DNA of 64,000 nucleotides from Acanthosoma haemorrhoidale (Eukaryota; Arthropoda; Insecta; Hemiptera; Acanthosomatidae). The position numbers were made by a program, and so were the translations under genes. Where the stretch lies: NCBI GenBank assembly GCA_930367205.1, contig OV884014.1:119233768-119297767 (forward strand), given 5' to 3'. A model generated the notes under the pieces. That model worked only from the letters and a program-made list of their open reading frames with translations, was not told where the DNA came from and made no database searches. Position 1 is the stretch's first letter. The number at the start of each line of letters is the position of its first letter. This document shows positions 21,461 through 36,865 of the stretch, in pieces.

Positions 21461-24400
21461 GTACCGCATCATTAGCACACATTGTATCACGTGGTACGAT
21501 CGTATGATTAAAGTTACGAGTGAAGATAACATCAAATGATGTCGATTATAATAGTGTACCGTACCATTGGCACTCATAGTATCACGTGATACGATCGTAT
21601 GATTGAAGTCAAGAGTGAATATAATATCAAATGATGTCAATTATGATAGTGTTCCGTATCATAAGCACTCATTGTATCACGTGATACGATCGTATGATGA
21701 AAGTTACAAGTAAATATACTATTTAATGATGTCGATTATGACAGTGTACCGTACCATTGGCACTCATAGTATCACGTGATACGATCGTATGATTGAAGTC
21801 ACGAGTGAATATATCATCAAATGATGTTGAATATGATTGTATAATGTGTCATTGGCACACATTGTATCACGTGATACGATCGTATGATTAAAGTTACGAG
21901 TGAATGCAACATCAAATGATGTCGATTATGATAGTGTACCGCATCATTGGCAATCATTATATCACGTGATACGATCGTATGATGAAAGTTACGAGTGAAT
22001 ATAACATCAAATGATGTCTAATAGGATTGTATAATGTATCATTAGCACTCATTGTTTCACGTGATACGATCGTATGATTAAAGTTACGATTGGAGATACT
22101 AATAAATGATGTTGAATATATTAGTGCACCATATCATTAGCACTTATTGTATCATGTGATGCGATCGTATGATTGAAGTCACGAGTGAATATAATATCAA
22201 ATGATGTCAATTATGATAGTGTTGCGTATCATAAGCACTCATTGTATCACGTGATACGATCGTATGATTAAAGTTACGATTGGAGATACTAATAAATGAT
22301 GTTGAATATAATAGTGCACCATATCATTAGCACTTATTGTATCATGTGATGCGATCGTATGATTAAAGTTACAAGTGAATATAACATCAAATGATGTCGA
22401 TTATAATAGTGTACCGCATCATTGGCACTCATTATATCACGTGATACTATCGTATGATTGAAGTCACGAGTGAATATAACATCAAATAATGCTAAATATG
22501 ATTGTATAGTGTAGCATTGACACTCATTGTATCACGAGATACGATCGTATGATTGAAGTCACGAGTGAATATAACATCAAATGATGTTGAATATGATTGT
22601 ATAATGTATCATTAGCACTCATTGTTTCACGTGATACGATCGTATGATTAAAGTTACAGGTGAATGCAACATCAAATGATGTCGATTATGATAGTGTACC
22701 GCATCATTGGCAATCATTATATCACGTGATACGATCGTATGATGAAAGTTACGAGTGAATATAACATCAAATGATGCCTAATAGGATTGTATAATGTATC
22801 ATTAGCACTCATTGTTTCACGTGATACGATCGTATGATTAAAGTTACGATTGGAGATACTAATAAATGATGTTGAATATAATAGTGCACCATATCATTAG
22901 CACTTATTGTATCATGTGATGCGATCGTATGATTGAAGTCACGAGTGAATATAATATCAAATGATGTCAATTATGATAGTGTTGCGTATCATAAGCACTC
23001 ATTGTATCACGTGATACGATCGTATGATTAAAGTTACGATTGGAGATACTAATAAATGATGTTAAATATAATAGTGCACCATATCATTAGCACTTATTGT
23101 ATCATGTGATGCGATCGTATGATTAAAGTTACAAGTGAATATAACATCAAATGATGTCGATTATAATAGTGTACCGCATCATTGGCACTCATTATATCAC
23201 GTGATACTATCGTATGATTGAAGTCACGAGTGAATATAACATCAAATAATGCTAAATATGATTGTATAGTGTAGCATTGACACTCATTGTATCACGAGAT
23301 ACGATCGTATGATTGAAGTCACGAGTGAATATAACATCAAATGATGTTGAATATGATTGTATAATGTATCATTAGCACTCATTGTTTCACGTGATACGAT
23401 CGTATGATTAAAGTTACAGGTGAATATAACATCAAATCATGTCGATTATGATAGTGTACCGCATCATTGGCACTCATTATATCACGTGATACGATCGTAT
23501 AATGAAAGTTACGAGTAAATATACTATTAAATAATGTCGATTATGATAGTGTACCGCATTATTGGCACTCATTATATCACGTGATACGATCGTATGATTG
23601 AAGTCACGAGTGAATATAACATCAAATGATGTCAATTATGATAGTGTTCCGTATCATAAGCACTCATTGTATCACGTGATACGATCGTATGATGAAAGTT
23701 ACAAGAAAATATACTATTAAATGATGTCGATTATGACAGTGTACCGTACCATTGGCACTCATAGTATCACGTGATACAATCGTATGATTGAAGTCACGAA
23801 TGAATATAACATCAAATGATGTCGATTATGATAGTGTACCGCATCATTAGCACACATTGTATCACGTGGTACGATCGTATGATTAAAGTTACGAGTGAAG
23901 ATAACATCAAATGATGTCGATTATAATAGTGTACCGTACCATTGGCACTCATTGTATCACGTGATACGATCGTATGATGAAAGTTACAAGTAAATATACT
24001 ATTAAATGATGTCGATTATGACAGTGTACCGTACCATTGGCACTCATTATATCACTTGATACGATCGTATGATTGAAGTCACGAGTGAATATATCATCAA
24101 ATGATGTTGAATATGATTGTATAATGTGTCATTGGCACACATTGTATCACGTGATACGATCGTATGATTAAAGTTACGAGTGAATGCAACATCAAATGAT
24201 GTCGATTATGATAGTGTACCGCATCATTGGCAATCATTATATCACGTGATACGATCGTATGATGAAAGTTACGAGTGAATATAACATCAAATGATGTCTA
24301 ATAGGATTGTATAATGTATCATTAGCACTCATTGTTTCACGTGATACGATCGTATGATTAAAGTTACGATTGGAGATACTAATAAATGATGTTGAATATA

Positions 24401-25050
24401 ATAGTGCACCATATCATTAGCACTTATTGTATCATGTGATGCGATCGTATGATTGAAGTCACGAGTGAATATAATATCAAATGATGTCAATTATGATAGT
24501 GTTGCGTATCATAAGCACTCATTGTATCACGTGATACGATCGTATAATTAAAGTTACGATTGGAGATACTAATAAATGATGTTGAATATAATAGTGCACC
24601 ATATCATTAGCACTTATTGTATTATGTGATGCGATCGTATGATTAAAGTTACAAGTGAATATAACATCAAATGATGTCGATTATAATAGTGTACCGCATC
24701 ATGTGCACTCATTATATCACGTGATACTATCGTATGATTGAAGTCACGAGTGAATATAACATCAAATAATGCTAAATATGATTGTATAGTGTAGCATTGA
24801 CACTCATTGTATCACGAGATACGATCGTATGATTGAAGTCACGAGTGAATATAACATCAAATGATGTTGAATATGATTGTATAATGTATCATTAGCACTC
24901 ATTGTTTCACGTGATACGATCGTATGATTAAAGTTACAGGTGAATATAACATAAAATCATGTCGATTATGATAGTGTACCGCATCATTGGCACTCATTAT
25001 ATCACGTGATACTATCGTATGATTGAAGTCACGAGTGAATATAACATCAA
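21461..25050 (+). repeat. Satellite A, with a 760-bp tandem pair inside
   Basis: About 38 monomers. GAATGCAACATC recurs at 21,903 and 22,663, giving an eight-monomer (760-bp) duplication over about 21,901-23,420. The second copy has the private GATGCCTAATAGG where the first has GATGTCTAATAGG. The whole stretch is found again at 50.5-54.2 kb at offsets of +29,057 and then +29,152 bp. The change of offset is one missing monomer near 23,950. Confidence 0.9.
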
Positions 25051-27328
25051 ATGATGCTACATATGATTGTATAGTGTATCATTAGCACTCATTATATCAC
25101 GTGATACGATCGTATGATTAAGGTTACGAGTGAATAAACTATTAAATGATGTCGAATATGATAGTGTACCGCATCATTGGCACTCATTGTTTCACGTGAT
25201 ACGATCGTATGATTAAAGTTACAGGTGAATATAACTTCAAATGATGTCGATTAATAGTGTACCGCATCATTGGCACTCATTATATCACTTGATACGATCG
25301 TATGATTGAAGTCACGAGTGAATATATCATCAAATGATGTTGAATATGATTGTATAATGTGTCATTGGCAAACATTGTATCACGTGATACGATCGTATGA
25401 TTAAAGTTACGAGTGAATACAACATCAAATGATGTCGATTATGATAGTGTACCGCATCATTGGCACTCATTATATCACGTGATACGATCGTTTGATGAAA
25501 GTTACGAGTGAATATAACATCAAATGATGTCGAATAGGATTGTATAATGTATCATTAGCACTCATTGTTTCACGTGATACGATCGTATGATTAAAGTTAC
25601 GATTGGAGATACTAATAAATGATGTTGAATATAATAGTGCACCATATCATTAGCACTTATTGTATCATGTGATGCGATCGTATGATTAATGTTACAAGTG
25701 AATATAACATCAAATGATGTCGATTATAATAGTGTACCGCATCATTATCACTCATTATATCACGTGTTACTATCGTATGATTAAAGTCACGAGTGAATAT
25801 TACATCAAATAATGCTAAATATGATTGTATAGTGTAGCATTGACACTCATTGTATCTCGAGATACGATCGTATGATTAAAGTCACGAGTGAATATAACAT
25901 CAAATGATGTCGAATATGATAATGTACCGTATCGTTAGCACTCATTGTATCACGTGATACGATCGTATGATGAAAGTTACAAGTGAATATAACATCAAAT
26001 GATGTCGATTATGATAGTGTACCTTATCATTGGCACTCATTATATCACGTGATACGATCGTATAATGAAAGTTACGAGTAAATATACTATTAAATAATGT
26101 CGATTATGATAGTGTACCGCATTATTGGCACTCATTATATCACGTAATACGATCGTATGATTGAAGTCACGAGTGAATATAACATCAAATGATGTCAATT
26201 ATGATAGTGTTCCGTATCATAAGCACTCATTGTATCACGTGATACGATCGTATGATGAAAGTTACAAGTAAATATACTATTAAATGATGTCGATTATGAC
26301 TATGTACCGTACCATTGGCACTCATAGTATCACGTGATACGATCGTATGATTGAAGTCACGAATGAATATAACATCAAATGATGTCGATTATGATAGTGT
26401 ACCGCATCATTAGCACACATTGTATCACGTGGTACGATCGTATGATTAAAGTTACGAGTGAAGATAACATCAAATGATGTCGATTATAATAGTGTACCGT
26501 ACCATTGGCACTCATAGTATCACGTGATACGATCGTATGATTGAAGTCAAGAGTGAATATAATATCAAATGATGTCAATTATGATAGTGTTCCGTATCAT
26601 AAGCACTCATTGTATCACGTGATACGATCGTATGATGAAAGTTACAAGTAAATATACTATTTAATGATGTCGATTATGACAGTGTACCGTACCATTGGCA
26701 CTCATAGTATCACGTGATACGATCGTATGATTGAAGTCACGAGTGAATATAATATCAAATGATGTCAATTATGATAGTGTACCGCATCATTGGCAATCAT
26801 TATATCACCTGATACGATCGTATGATGAAAGTTACGAGTGAATATAACATCAAATGATGTCTAATAGGATTGTATAATGTATCATAAGCACTCATTGTTT
26901 CACGTGATACGATCGTATGATTAAAGTTACGATTGGAGATACTAATAAATGATGTTGAATATAATAGTGCACCATATCATTAGCACTTATTGTATCATGT
27001 GATGCGATCGTATGATTGAAGTCACGAGTGAATATAATATCAAATGATGTCAATTATGATAGTGTTGCGTATCATAAGCACTCATTGTATCACGTGATAC
27101 GATCGTATGATTAAAGTTACGATTGGAGATACTAATAAATGATGTTGAATATAATAGTGCACCATATCATTAGCACTTATTGTATCATGTGATGCGATCG
27201 TATGATTAAAGTTACAAGTGAATATAACATCAAATGATGTCGATTATAATAGTGTACCGCATCATTGGCACTCATTATATCACGTGATACTATCGTATGA
27301 TTGAAGTCACGAGTGAATATAACATCAA
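25051..27328 (+). repeat. 2278-bp tandem segmental duplication, copy 1
   Basis: ATGATGCTAC at 25,051 recurs at 27,329. Shared rare variants confirm common descent: TATCACCTGATACG near 26,805 and 29,083, and CATTATCACTCATT near 25,743 and 28,021. The true left edge may lie up to about 80 bp upstream, because the match already begins near 24,970. The length is 24 monomers less two bases, with one 93-bp unit included. Confidence 0.9.
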
Positions 27329-29560
27329 ATGATGCTACATATGATTGTATAGTGTATCATTAGCACTCATTATATCACGTGATACGATCGTATGATTAAG
27401 GTTACGAGTGAATAAACTATTAAATGATGTCGAATATGATAGTGTACCGCATCATTGGCACTCATTGTTTCACGTGATACGATCGTATGATTAAAGTTAC
27501 AGGTGAATATAACTTCAAATGATGTCGATTAATAGTGTACCGCATCATTGGCACTCATTATATCACTTGATACGATCGTATGATTGAAGTCACGAGTGAA
27601 TATATCATCAAATGATGTTGAATATGATTGTATAATGTGTCATTGGCAAACATTGTATCACGTGATACGATCGTATGATTAAAGTTACGAGTGAATACAA
27701 CATCAAATGATGTCGATTATGATAGTGTACCGCATCATTGGCACTCATTATATCACGTGATACGATCGTTTGATGAAAGTTACGAGTGAATATAACATCA
27801 AATGATGTCGAATAGGATTGTATAATGTATCATTAGCACTCATTGTTTCACGTGATACGATCGTATGATTAAAGTTACGATTGGAGATACTAATAAATGA
27901 TGTTGAATATAATAGTGCACCATATCATTAGCACTTATTGTATCATGTGATGCGATCGTATGATTAATGTTACAAGTGAATATAACATCAAATGATGTCG
28001 ATTATAATAGTGTACCGCATCATTATCACTCATTATATCACGTGTTACTATCGTATGATTAAAGTCACGAGTGAATATTACATCAAATAATGCTAAATAT
28101 GATTGTATAGTGTAGCATTGACACTCATTGTATCACGAGATACGATCGTATGATTAAAGTCACGAGTGAATATAACATCAAATGATGTCGAATATGATAA
28201 TGTACCGTATCGTTAGCACTCATTGTATCACGTGATACGATCGTATGATGAAAGTTACAAGTGAATATAACATCAAATGATGTCGATTATGATAGTGTAC
28301 CTTATCATTGGCACTCATTATATCACGTGATACGATCGTATAATGAAAGTTACGAGTAAATATACTATTAAATAATGTCGATTATGATAGTGTACCGCAT
28401 TATTGGCACTCATTATATCACGTAATACGATCGTATGATTGAAGTCACGAGTGAATATAACATCAAATGATGTCAATTATGATAGTGTTCCGTATCATAA
28501 GCACTCATTGTATCACGTGATACGATCGTATGATGAAAGTTACAAGTAAATATACTATTAAATGATGTCGATTATGACTATGTACCGTACCATTGGCACT
28601 CATAGTATCACGTGATACGATCGTATGATTGAAGTCACGAATGAATATAACATCAAATGATGTCGATTATGATAGTGTACCGCATCATTAGCACACATTG
28701 TATCACGTGGTACGATCGTATGATTAAAGTTACGAGTGAAGATAACATCAAATGATGTCGATTATAATAGTGTACCGTACCATTGGCACTCATAGTATCA
28801 CGTGATACGATCGTATGATTGAAGTCAAGAGTGAATATAATATCAAATGATGTCAATTATGATAGTGTTCCGTATCATAAGCACTCATTGTATCACGTGA
28901 TACGATCGTATGATGAAAGTTACAAGTAAATATACTATTTAATGATGTCGATTATGACAGTGTACCGTACCATTGGCACTCATAGTATCACGTGATACGA
29001 TCGTATGATTGAAGTCACGAGTGAATATAATATCAAATGATGTCAATTATGATAGTGTACCGCATCATTGGCAATCATTATATCACCTGATACGATCGTA
29101 TGATGAAAGTTACGAGTGAATATAACATCAAATGATGTCTAATAGGATTGTATAATGTATCATAAGCACTCATTGTTTCACGTGATACGATCGTATGATT
29201 AAAGTTACGATTGGAGATACTAATAAATGATGTTGAATATAATAGTGCACCATATCATTAGCACTTATTGTATCATGTGATGCGATCGTATGATTGAAGT
29301 CACGAGTGAATATAATATCAAATGATGTCAATTATGATAGTGTTGCGTATCATAAGCACTCATTGTATCACGTGATACGATCGTATGATTAAAGTTACGA
29401 TTGGAGATAATAATAAATGATGTTGAATATAATAGTGCACCATATCATTAGCACTTATTGTATCATGTGATGCGATCGTATGATTAAAGTTAAAAGTGAA
29501 TATAACATCAAATGATGTCGATTATAATAGTGTACCGCATCATTGGCACTCATTATATCA
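27329..29560 (+). repeat. 2278-bp tandem segmental duplication, copy 2
   Basis: It follows copy 1 almost base for base up to about 29,560, where CACGTGTTACTATC replaces CACGTGATACTATC and the register joins another segment. Private changes are few, for example GAGATAATAATAAATG near 29,405 and GTTAAAAGTG near 29,489. Copy 1 has TATCTCGAG near 25,855 where this copy has TATCACGAG. The similarity suggests a recent event. Confidence 0.9.
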
Positions 29561-32500
29561 CGTGTTACTATCGTATGATTGAAGTCACGAGTGAATATTA
29601 CATCAAATAATGCTAAATATGATTGTATAGTGTAGCATTGACACTCATTGTATCACGAGATACGATCGTATGATTAAAGTCACGAGTGAATATAACATCA
29701 AATGATGTCGATTATGATAGTGTACCTTATCATTGGCACTCATTATATCACGTGATACGATCGTATAATGAAAGTTACGAGTAAATATACTATTAAATAA
29801 TGTCGATTATGATAGTGTACCGCATTATTGGCACTCATTATATCACGTGATACGATCGTATGATTGAAGTCACGAGTGAATATAACATCAAATGATGTCA
29901 ATTATGATAGTGTTCCGTATCATAAGCACTCATTGTATCACGTGATACGATCGTATGATGAAAGTTACAAGTAAATATACTATTAAATGATGTCGATTAT
30001 GACAGTGTACCGTACCATTGGCACTCATAGTATCACGTGATACGATCGTATGATTGAAGTCACGAATGAATATAACATCAAATGATGTCGATTATGATAG
30101 TGTACCGCATCATTAGCACACATTGTATCACGTGGTACGATCGTATGATTAAAGTTACGAGTGAAGATAACATCAAATGATGTCGATTATAATAGTGTAC
30201 CGTACCTTTGGCACTCATAGTATCACGTGATACGATCGTATGATTGAAGTCAAGAGTGAATATAATATCAAATGATGTCAATTATGATAGTGTTCCGTAT
30301 CATAAGCACTCATTGTATCACGTGATACGATCGTATGATGAAAGTTACAAGTAAATATACTATTTAATGATGTCGATTATGACAGTGTACCGTACCATTG
30401 GCACTCATAGTATCACGTGATACGATCGTATGATTGAAGTCACGAGTGAATATATCATCAAATGATGTTGAATATGATTGTATAATGTGTCATTGGCACA
30501 CATTGTATCACGTGATACGATCGTATGATTAAAGTTACGAGTGAATGCAACATCAAATGATGTCGATTATGATAGTGTACCGCATCATTGGCAATCATTA
30601 TATCACGTGATACGATCGTATGATGAAAGTTACGAGTGAATATAACATCAAATGATGTCTAATAGGATTGTATAATGTATCATTAGCACTCATTGTTTCA
30701 CGTGATACGATCGTATGATTAAAGTTACGATTGGAGATACTAATAAATGATGTTGAATATATTAGTGCACCATATCATTAGCACTTATTGTATCATGTGA
30801 TGCGATCGTATGATTGAAGTCACGAGTGAATATAATATCAAATGATGTCAATTATGATAGTGTTGCGTATCATAAGCACTCATTGTATCACGTGATACGA
30901 TTGTATGATTAAAGTTACGATTGGAGATACTAATAAATGATGTTGAATATAATAGTGCACCATATCATTAGCACTTATTGTATCATGTGATGCGATCGTA
31001 TGATTAAAGTTACAAGTGAATATAACATCAAATGATGTCGATTATAATAGTGTACCGCATCATTGGCACTCATTATATCACGTGATACTATCGTATGATT
31101 GAAGTCACGAGTGAATATAACATCAAATAATGCTAAATATGATTGTATAGTGTAGCATTGACACTCATTGTATCACGAGATACGATCGTATGATTGAAGT
31201 CACGAGTGAATATAACATCAAATGATGTTGAATATGATTGTATAATGTATCATTAGCACTCATTGTTTCACGTGATACGATCGTATGATTAAAGTTACAG
31301 GTGAATGCAACATCAAATGATGTCGATTATGATAGTGTACCGCATCATTGGCAATCATTATATCACGTGATACGATCGTATGATGAAAGTTACGAGTGAA
31401 TATAACATCAAATGATGCCTAATAGGATTGTATAATGTATCATTAGCACTCATTGTTTCACGTGATACGATCGTATGATTAAAGTTACGATTGGAGATAC
31501 TAATAAATGATGTTGAATATAATAGTGCACCATATCATTAGCACTTATTGTATCATGTGATGCGATCGTATGATTGAAGTCACGAGTGAATATAATATCA
31601 AATGATGTCAATTATGATAGTGTTGCGTATCATAAGCACTCATTGTATCACGTGATACGATCGTATGATTAAAGTTACGATTGGAGATACTAATAAATGA
31701 TGTTAAATATAATAGTGCACCATATCATTAGCACTTATTGTATCATGTGATGCGATCGTATGATTAAAGTTACAAGTGAATATAACATCAAATGATGTCG
31801 ATTATAATAGTGTACCGCATCATTGGCACTCATTATATCACGTGATACTATCGTATGATTGAAGTCACGAGTGAATATAACATCAAATAATGCTAAATAT
31901 GATTGTATAGTGTAGCATTGACACTCATTGTATCACGAGATACGATCGTATAATTGAAGTCACGAGTGAATATAACATCAAATGATGTTGAATATGATTG
32001 TATAATGTATCATTAGCACTCATTGTTTCACGTGATACGATCGTATGATTAAAGTTACAGGTGAATATAACATCAAATCATGTCGATTATGATAGTGTAC
32101 CGCATCATTGGCACTCATTATATCACGTGATACGATCGTATAATGAAAGTTACGAGTAAATATACTATTAAATAATGTCGATTATGATAGTGTACCGCAT
32201 TATTGGCACTCATTATATCACGTGATACGATCGTATGATTGAAGTCACGAGTGAATATAACATCAAATGATGTCAATTATGATAGTGTTCCGTATCATAA
32301 GCACTCATTGTATCACGTGATACGATCGTATGATGAAAGTTACAAGAAAATATACTATTAAATGATGTCGATTATGACAGTGTACCGTACCATTGGCACT
32401 CATAGTATCACGTGATACGATCGTATGATTGAAGTCACGAATGAATATAACATCAAATGATGTCGATTATGATAGTGTACCGCATCATTAGCACACATTG

Positions 32501-32879
32501 TATCACGTGGTACGATCGTATGATTAAAGTTACGAGTGAAGATAACATCAAATGATGTCGATTATAATAGTGTACCGTACCATTGGCACTCATAGTATCA
32601 CGTGATACGATCGTATGATTGAAGTCACGAGTGAATATAACATCAAATGATGTCAATTATGATAGTGTTCCGTATCATAAGCACTCATTGTATCACGTGA
32701 TACGATCGTATGATGAAAGTTACAAGTAAATATACTATTAAATGATGTCGATTATGACAGTGTACCGTACCATTGGCACTCATAGTATCACGTGATACGA
32801 TCGTATGATTGAAGTCACGAGTGAATATACTATCAAATGATGTCAATTATGATAATGTACCGCATCATTGGCACTCATT
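29561..32879 (+). repeat. Satellite A segment, amplified again near 50.5 and 55.1 kb
   Basis: About 35 monomers, including an eight-monomer pair (GAATGCAAC at 30,543 and 31,303). Two later regions copy it. The first is 50,475-53,199, at +20,416 bp. The second lies from about 55,100 onward, at +25,449 bp, and shares the unusual CGTACCTTTGGCAC at 30,201 and 55,650. Near 29,700 one monomer present in the later copy is missing here, so the offset before that point is 25,354. Confidence 0.88.
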
Positions 32880-35800
32880 ATATCACTTGATACGATCGTA
32901 TGATTGAAGTCACGAGTGAATATATCATCAAATGATGTTGAATATGATTGTATAATGTGTCATTGGCACACATTGTATCACGTGATACGATCGTATGATT
33001 AAAGTTACGAGTGAATGCAACATCAAATGATGTCGATTATGATAGTGTACCGCATCATTGGCAATCATTATATCACGTGATACGATCGTATGATGAAAGT
33101 TACGAGTGAATATAACATCAAATGATGTCTAATAGGATTGTATAATGTATCATTAGCACTCATTGTTTCACGTGATACGATCGTATGATTAAAGTTACGA
33201 TTGGAGATACTAATAAATGATGTTGAATATAATAGTGCACCATATCATTAGCACTTATTGTATCATGTGATGCGATCGTATGATTGAAGTCACGAGTGAA
33301 TATAATATCAAATGATGTCAATTATGATAGTGTTGCGTATCATAAGCACTCATTGTATCACGTGATACGATCGTATGATTAAAGTTACGATTGGAGATAC
33401 TAATAAATGATGTTGAATATAATAGTGCACCATATCATTAGCACTTATTGTATTATGTGATGCGATCGTATGATTAAAGTTACAAGTGAATATAACATCA
33501 AATGATGTCGATTATAATAGTGTACCGCATCATGTGCACTCATTATATCACGTGATACTATCGTATGATTGAAGTCACGAGTGAATATAACATCAAATAA
33601 TGCTAAATATGATTGTATAGTGTAGCATTGACACTCATTGTATCACGAGATACGATCGTATGATTGAAGTCACGAGTGAATATAACATCAAATGATGTTG
33701 AATATGATTGTATAATGTATCATTAGCACTCATTGTTTCACGTGATACGATCGTATGATTAAAGTTACAGGTGAATATAACATAAAATCATGTCGATTAT
33801 GATAGTGTACCGCATCATTGGCACTCATTATATCACGTGATACTATCGTATGATTGAAGTCACGAGTGAATATAACATCAAATGATGCTACATATGATTG
33901 TATAGTGTATCATTAGCACTCATTATATCACGTGATACGATCGTATGATTAAGGTTACGAGTGAATTAACTATTAAATGATGTCGAATATGATAGTGTAC
34001 CGCATCATTGGCACTCATTGTTTCACGTGATACGATCGTATGATTAAAGTTACAGGTGAATATAACTTCAAATGATGTCGATTAATAGTGTACCGCATCA
34101 TTGGCACTCATTATATCACTTGATACGATCGTATGATTGAAGTCACGAGTGAATATATCATCAAATGATGTTGAATATGATTGTATAATGTGTCATTGGC
34201 AAACATTGTATCACGTGATACGATCGTATGATTAAAGTTACGAGTGAATACAACATCAAATGATGTCGATTATGATAGTGTACCGCATCATTGGCACTCA
34301 TTATATCACGTGATACGATCGTATGATGAAAGTTACGAGTGAATATAACATCAAATGATGTCGAATAGGATTGTATAATGTATCATTAGCACTCATTGTT
34401 TCACGTGATACGATCGTATGATTAAAGTTACGATTGGAGATACTAATAAATGATGTTGAATATAATAGTGCACTATATCATTAGCACTTATTGTATCATG
34501 TGATGCGATCGTATGATTAAAGTTACAAGTGAATATAACATCAAATGATGTCGATTATAATAGTGTACCGCATCATTGGCACTCATTATATCACGTGTTA
34601 CTATCGTATGATTAAAGTCACGAGTGAATATTACATCAAATGATGCTACATATGATTGTATAATGTATCATTAGCACGCATTGTTTCACGTGATACGATC
34701 GTATGATTAAAGTTACGAGTAAATATAACATCAAATGATGTCGAATATGATAATGTACCGTATCGTTAGCACTCATTGTATCACGTGATACGATCGTATG
34801 ATGAAAGTTACGAGTGAATATAACATCAAATGATGTCGATTATGATAGTGTACCTTATCATTGGCACTCATTATATCACGTGATACGATCGTATAATGAA
34901 AGTTACGAGTAAATATACTATTAAATAATGTCGATTATGATAGTGTACCGCATTATTGGCACTCATTATATCACGTGATACGATCGTATGATTGAAGTCA
35001 CGAGTGAATATAACATCAAATGATGTCAATTATGATAGTGTTCCGTATCATAAGCACTCATTGTATCACGTGATACGATCGTATGATGAAAGTTACAAGT
35101 AAATATACTATTAAATGATGTCGATTATGACAGTGTACCGTACCATTGGCACTCATAGTATCACGTGATACGATCGTATGATTGAAGTCACGAATGAATA
35201 TAACATCAAATGATGTCGATTATGATAGTGTACCGCATCATTAGCACACATTGTATCACGTGGTACGATCGTATGATTAAAGTTACGAGTGAATATAACA
35301 TCAAATGATGTCGATTATAATAGTGTACCGTACCATTGGCACTCATAGTATCACGTGATACGATCGTATGATTGAAGTCAAGAGTGAATATAATATCAAA
35401 TGATGTCAATTATGATAGTGTTCCGTATCATAAGCACTCATTGTATCACGTGATACGATCGTATGATGAAAGTTACAAGTAAATATACTATTAAATGATG
35501 TCGATTATGACAGTGTACCGTACCATTGGCACTCATAGTATCACGTGATACGATCGTATGATTGAAGTCACGAGTGAATATAATATCAAATGATGTCAAT
35601 TATGATAGTGTACCGCATCATTGGCACTCATTATATCACTTGATACGATCGTATGATTGAAGTCACGAGTGAATATATCATCAAATGATGTTGAATATGA
35701 TTGTATAATGTGTCATTGGCACACATTGTATCACGTGATACGATCGTATGATTAAAGTTACGAGTGAATGCAACATCAAATGATGTCGATTATGATAGTG

Positions 35801-36865
35801 TACCGCATCATTGGCAATCATTATATCACGTGATACGATCGTATGATGAAAGTTACGAGTGAATATAACATCAAATGATGTCTAATAGGATTGTATAATG
35901 TATCATTAGCACTCATTGTTTCACGTGATACGATCGTATGATTAAAGTTACGATTGGAGATACTAATAAATGATGTTGAATATAATAGTGCACCATATCA
36001 TTAGCACTTATTGTATCATGTGATGCGATCGTATGATTGAAGTCACGAGTGAATATAATATCAAATGATGTCAATTATGATAGTGTTGCGTATCATAAGC
36101 ACTCATTGTATCACGTGATACGATCGTATCATTAAAGTTACGATTGGAGATACTAATAAATGATGTTGAATATAATAGTGCACCATATCATTAGCACTTA
36201 TTGTATCATGTGATGCGATCGTATGATTAAAGTTACAAGTGAATATAACATCAAATGATGTCGATTATAATAGTGTACCGCATCATTGGCACTCATTATA
36301 TCACGTGATACTATCGTATGATTGAAGTCACGAGTGAATATAACATCAAATAATGCTAAATATGATTGTATAGTGTAGCATTGGCACTCATTGTATCACG
36401 AGATACGATCGTATGATTGAAGTCACGAGTGAATATAACATCAAATGATGTTGAATATGATTGTATAATGTATCATTAGCACTCATTGTTTCACGTGATA
36501 CGATCGTATGATTAAAGTTACAGGTGAATATAACATCAAATCATGTCGATTATGATAGTGTACCGCATCATTGGCACTCATTATATCACGTGATACTATC
36601 GTATGATTGAAGTCACGAGTGAATATAACATCAAATGATGCTACATATGATTGTATAGTGTATCATTAGCACTCATTATATCACGTGATACGATCGTATG
36701 ATTAAGGTTACGAGTGAATAAACTATTAAATGATGTCGAATATGATAGTGTACCGCATCATTGGCACTCATTGTTTCACGTGATACGATCGTATGATTAA
36801 AGTTACAGGTGAATATAACATCAAATGATGTCGATTAATAGTGTACCGCATCATTAGCACTCATT
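32880..36865 (+). repeat. 3986-bp tandem segmental duplication, copy 1
   Basis: Forty-two monomers with two 93-bp forms. Rare markers recur 3986 bp later: GTGAATTAAC at 33,961 and 37,947, and CGATCGTATCATTAAAG at 36,121 and 40,107. The breakpoint falls inside the shared CATTATATCACTTGATACG, so the edges are good to about 20-30 bp. Confidence 0.92.

Noticed and set aside
21437..21640. Recurrent 67-residue open frame, thirteen copies on the minus strand and one on the plus strand at 63,123-63,326
   Set aside because: It covers just over two monomers of a fixed subtype pair. The plus-strand copy is simply the inverted array. Homologous places with one substitution or a missing monomer (near 55,600 and 23,900) lose the frame, so I see no sign of selection for it.
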